A DNA stretch of 58,582 nt from Haematobacter massiliensis (lineage in GTDB: Bacteria > Pseudomonadota > Alphaproteobacteria > Rhodobacterales > Rhodobacteraceae). The stretch is taken from positions 1-58,582 of the forward strand of contig NZ_JGYG01000019.1 of the NCBI RefSeq assembly GCF_000740795.1. The letters are read 5' to 3'. The notes beneath the pieces were generated by a model. That model saw nothing but the letters and a program-made list of their open reading frames with translations, made no database searches and was not told the origin of the DNA. The position numbers were made by a program, and so were the translations under genes. Shown here piece by piece: positions 57,029 to 58,582 of the stretch; the stretch's first letter is position 1; every line of letters begins with the position of its first letter.

Positions 57029-57879
57029 GCCGTCGCCTTCAGATCGCCCCGCGCGTCGCGGATGATGGCCCAAGCGGAGTGCAGGAACAGTCCGGCGATA
57101 CCGAAGGCGACGATAAGGTCGGGCCACGCGCTGCCCAGCCACGCCACGAGACCGGCGGCGATGACGACCGCCGCATTGCCGATAGCGTCGTTGCGCGAGA
57201 ACAGCCAGACAGCCCGCATGTTCGCGTCGCCCTTGCGGAATCGCAGCAGCGGCAGAACGGAGACGACGTTCACGACAAGGGCGATCATACCGAGCAGGCC
57301 CATGAGACCTGCATCCGGCGTCGTCTGTTCGAAGACCCGGACGATGGTCGTGCCGAGGACGCCAAGACCGAGGAGCCCGAGGAAGATGCCCTGGATCAGA
57401 GCCGACCGTGCCCGCCAAGCGAGGCTCCAGCCGATGGCCAGCAGGCCGAGGAAGGTGATCGCGCCATCGCCGATGAAATCGAGCGCATCGGCCTTCACGG
57501 CCTGCGATCCGGAAATGAAACCGCCGATCATTTCGAGGACCCCGTATCCCACGTTCAGGATCACGACGATCCAGAGGGCACGGCGGTAGGCCGGGTCCTG
57601 ATGGGCAGGATTCGGCGGAATGTCTTCATCGCCCTCGATCCGGTCGAAGCCATAGCCTGTCACCGCGACTGCCTTTTCGATGTCCGGCAGGCGCACTTCG
57701 GGTGCAGTCAGTGTCATGATGTGCGTCGCGGCCGACACTTTCACATCGCCGGGCGCGACCCCGGCTGCCTGTGCCGCCCGCTCGATCTGCGCGGCATCCT
57801 TGGCGCAATCCATACCGGAAACCCGGTAACGGACGGGCGGGACATCTGCCGTCGATCCGGCATTTTCGGTGTTGGCCAT
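57025..57879 (-). CDS. Cation diffusion facilitator-like transporter with HMA-like N-terminus
   Basis: The 284-residue protein has an N-terminal HMA-like domain (about 16-80) in which the motif is GMDCAKDA: the second Cys of C-x-x-C is missing. Then come six helices with CDF metal sites, ADALDFIGDGAIT and FSRNDAIGNAAVV. No C-terminal cytoplasmic domain is seen. It probably exports Zn, Cd or Pb. It starts the operon with lspA and the P450, divergent from the CmtR-like regulator. Confidence 0.9.
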   Translation of the reverse strand: MANTENAGSTADVPPVRYRVSGMDCAKDAAQIERAAQAAGVAPGDVKVSAATHIMTLTAPEVRLPDIEKAVAVTGYGFDRIEGDEDIPPNPAHQDPAYRRALWIVVILNVGYGVLEMIGGFISGSQAVKADALDFIGDGAITFLGLLAIGWSLAWRARSALIQGIFLGLLGLGVLGTTIVRVFEQTTPDAGLMGLLGMIALVVNVVSVLPLLRFRKGDANMRAVWLFSRNDAIGNAAVVIAAGLVAWLGSAWPDLIVAFGIAGLFLHSAWAIIRDARGDLKATA

Positions 57880-57916
57880 GGTCGCGCTATTCCTGCTAGG
57901 ATGAATCGAAGAACAA

Positions 57917-57938
57917 CATATCAGCGAGGAGTGATATG
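57917..57938 (+). promoter_or_regulatory. Operator overlapping the start codon of the CmtR-like gene
   Basis: CATATCA-N8-TGATATG is a perfect 7-bp inverted repeat. It spans the GAGGAG ribosome site and ends with the ATG at 57936. A repressor here would control both divergent transcripts. Confidence 0.65.
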
Positions 57939-58280
57939 GCGCAATTGGTCGATGACCGCAAGAGCGCAACCATCGAGCGACGGGCGAAGCTGTTCCGCGG
58001 CTTCGCGGACCCGAGCCGCCTGGCCATCCTCGGTGCACTTTGCAACGAGCCATTGGCCGTTCACGAGCTCGTCGAGCGGACGGAACTATCGCAACCCAAC
58101 GTCTCCAACCATCTGAGGTGCCTGCTGGAGTGCGGGCTTGTCGCCAGCGATCGCGATGGGCGTTTCATCCGCTACCGTATCAGCAGCCCGCGCATCACGG
58201 TTCTTCTGAGCGATGTGGACGCACTTCTCGACGTGGTCGCAGAGGGCGTTGAGGCGTGTGACAATTATCGTGAGGCGTGA
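57936..58280 (+). CDS. CmtR/CadC-like ArsR-family metal sensor
   Basis: The 114-residue protein has the winged helix with SQPNVSNHLRCLLECGLVASD. The C-x3-C pair (C62 and C66 by count) falls in the recognition helix, and another Cys lies near the C-terminus (EACDNY). This pattern resembles CmtR, which uses two Cys of the recognition helix and a C-terminal Cys to sense Cd(II) or Pb(II). It probably controls the divergent CDF-lspA-P450 operon. Confidence 0.88.
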   Translation: MAQLVDDRKSATIERRAKLFRGFADPSRLAILGALCNEPLAVHELVERTELSQPNVSNHLRCLLECGLVASDRDGRFIRYRISSPRITVLLSDVDALLDVVAEGVEACDNYREA

Positions 58281-58465
58281 GTCAGAACGGACGGCCGGTC
58301 GACTCGGCGCAGATCGGTTGGAAAGATGTTGTCCGTGTGCAGGGTCCGACCGGAATCCTGCTGAGGTTCGACAAGCTGGCTTCGGAAGAGACACCATTCA
58401 TGTATCACCGCCACATCCTCGAACACGAGGATGCGGGCATGATGGGGCAGTTTACGGTCACATAA
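58277..58465 (+). pseudogene. C-terminal remnant of a multicopper oxidase
   Basis: The 62 residues are the end of a multicopper oxidase (TGILLRFDKLASEETPFM, then HRHILEHEDAGMMGQ). The canonical HCHILEHED carries the type 1 copper Cys; here it is Arg. No upstream cupredoxin domains exist, so the gene is truncated at the regulator and also lost a copper ligand. A GTG at 58277 overlaps the regulator stop and could allow translation by coupling. Confidence 0.75.
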
Positions 58466-58582
58466 CAGGACCCCATCCGCTCGACACCGGGCGTCGTCAA
58501 GAGCTTACGTCTTCTTGCGGCGTTCTATCAGGTGCCGGTGTCGCCTTGTTGGTAAGCCCACGGCGGGGACCGCGGTCAGGCA
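58466..58582. other. Right edge, no supported gene
   Basis: A minus-strand frame is open from the window edge to a stop at 58497 (ending ...QEDVSS), too short to judge. Nothing else is evident. Confidence 0.25.

Noticed and set aside
58497-58582. Minus-strand frame entering from the right edge
   Set aside because: 28 codons without any motif; cannot be judged within this window.

Overview
The window is GC-rich and reads as part of a large repABC-type plasmid from a Rhodobacteraceae/Paracoccaceae-like alphaproteobacterium. The reasons are a complete repA-repB-repC locus with a candidate antisense RNA and parS-like palindromes, a plasmid SSB, an HvrA/H-NS-type protein, an ImuA-ImuB-DnaE2 cassette behind a GTTC-N7-GTTC LexA box, and blocks of plasmid-type genes (Toprim, strawberry-notch helicase/methyltransferase, RadC/JAB, DUF932, large ParB). 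There are no rRNA or tRNA genes, no CRISPR array, and no relaxase or tra genes in view.

Layout. 1-12.6 kb: plasmid genes, nearly all on the minus strand, with a RES/Xre toxin-antitoxin pair and one plus-strand small gene with its own LexA box. 12.7-18.8 kb: SOS mutasome operon (SRAP, imuA, imuB, dnaE2). 18.9-20.6 kb: a small hypothetical gene, ssb and an H-NS-like gene. 20.7-31.9 kb: a two-component system whose response regulator is split by an IS3-family element, then a PepSY / cytochrome b561 / Asp-rich secreted protein / DUF2271 / PepSY-flavoreductase / ApbE cluster, a P-type ATPase and a VIT-family transporter. 31.9-43.1 kb: an arsenic island with an AioX-like binding protein and truncated kinase, arsR-acr3-arsH, arsR-permease-thioredoxin-osmC, an arsR::arsC fusion with gapdh and arsJ, and arsR-arsP-like permease-MFS. 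43.2-50.2 kb: plasmid backbone (small leader-bearing gene, unknown gene, large ParB, repC, repB, repA). 50.4-55.2 kb: VapBC-like pair, integrase, DUF1403, ScpB, a HEPN/Abi-like gene and a GIY-YIG remnant. 55.3-58.5 kb: a metal operon (CDF transporter, lspA, CYP152 peroxygenase), a divergent CmtR-like regulator and a multicopper oxidase remnant.

The genes appear to serve plasmid maintenance (repABC, parS, two toxin-antitoxin pairs, SSB, ScpB), damage-inducible mutagenesis (imuA-imuB-dnaE2 and a second LexA-box gene), and metal or metalloid resistance (arsenite efflux, organoarsenical oxidation and efflux, arsenate reduction, the 1-arseno-3-phosphoglycerate route, divalent metal export). A flavin-based membrane redox module is also present.

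The least explained structure is a family of repeated, foldable 5' leaders. They precede at least six minus-strand plasmid genes (strawberry-notch, DUF6878-like, an unknown gene, RadC, DUF932, large ParB), with a probable seventh copy at the left edge. Two copies 34 kb apart share a 26-nt block differing at one base and lie exactly 13 nt before the start codon. A second hairpin type precedes ssb and a 54-aa gene. Same-strand placement before leading-region-like genes suggests a coordinated RNA regulon or single-stranded-DNA promoters; this is inference.
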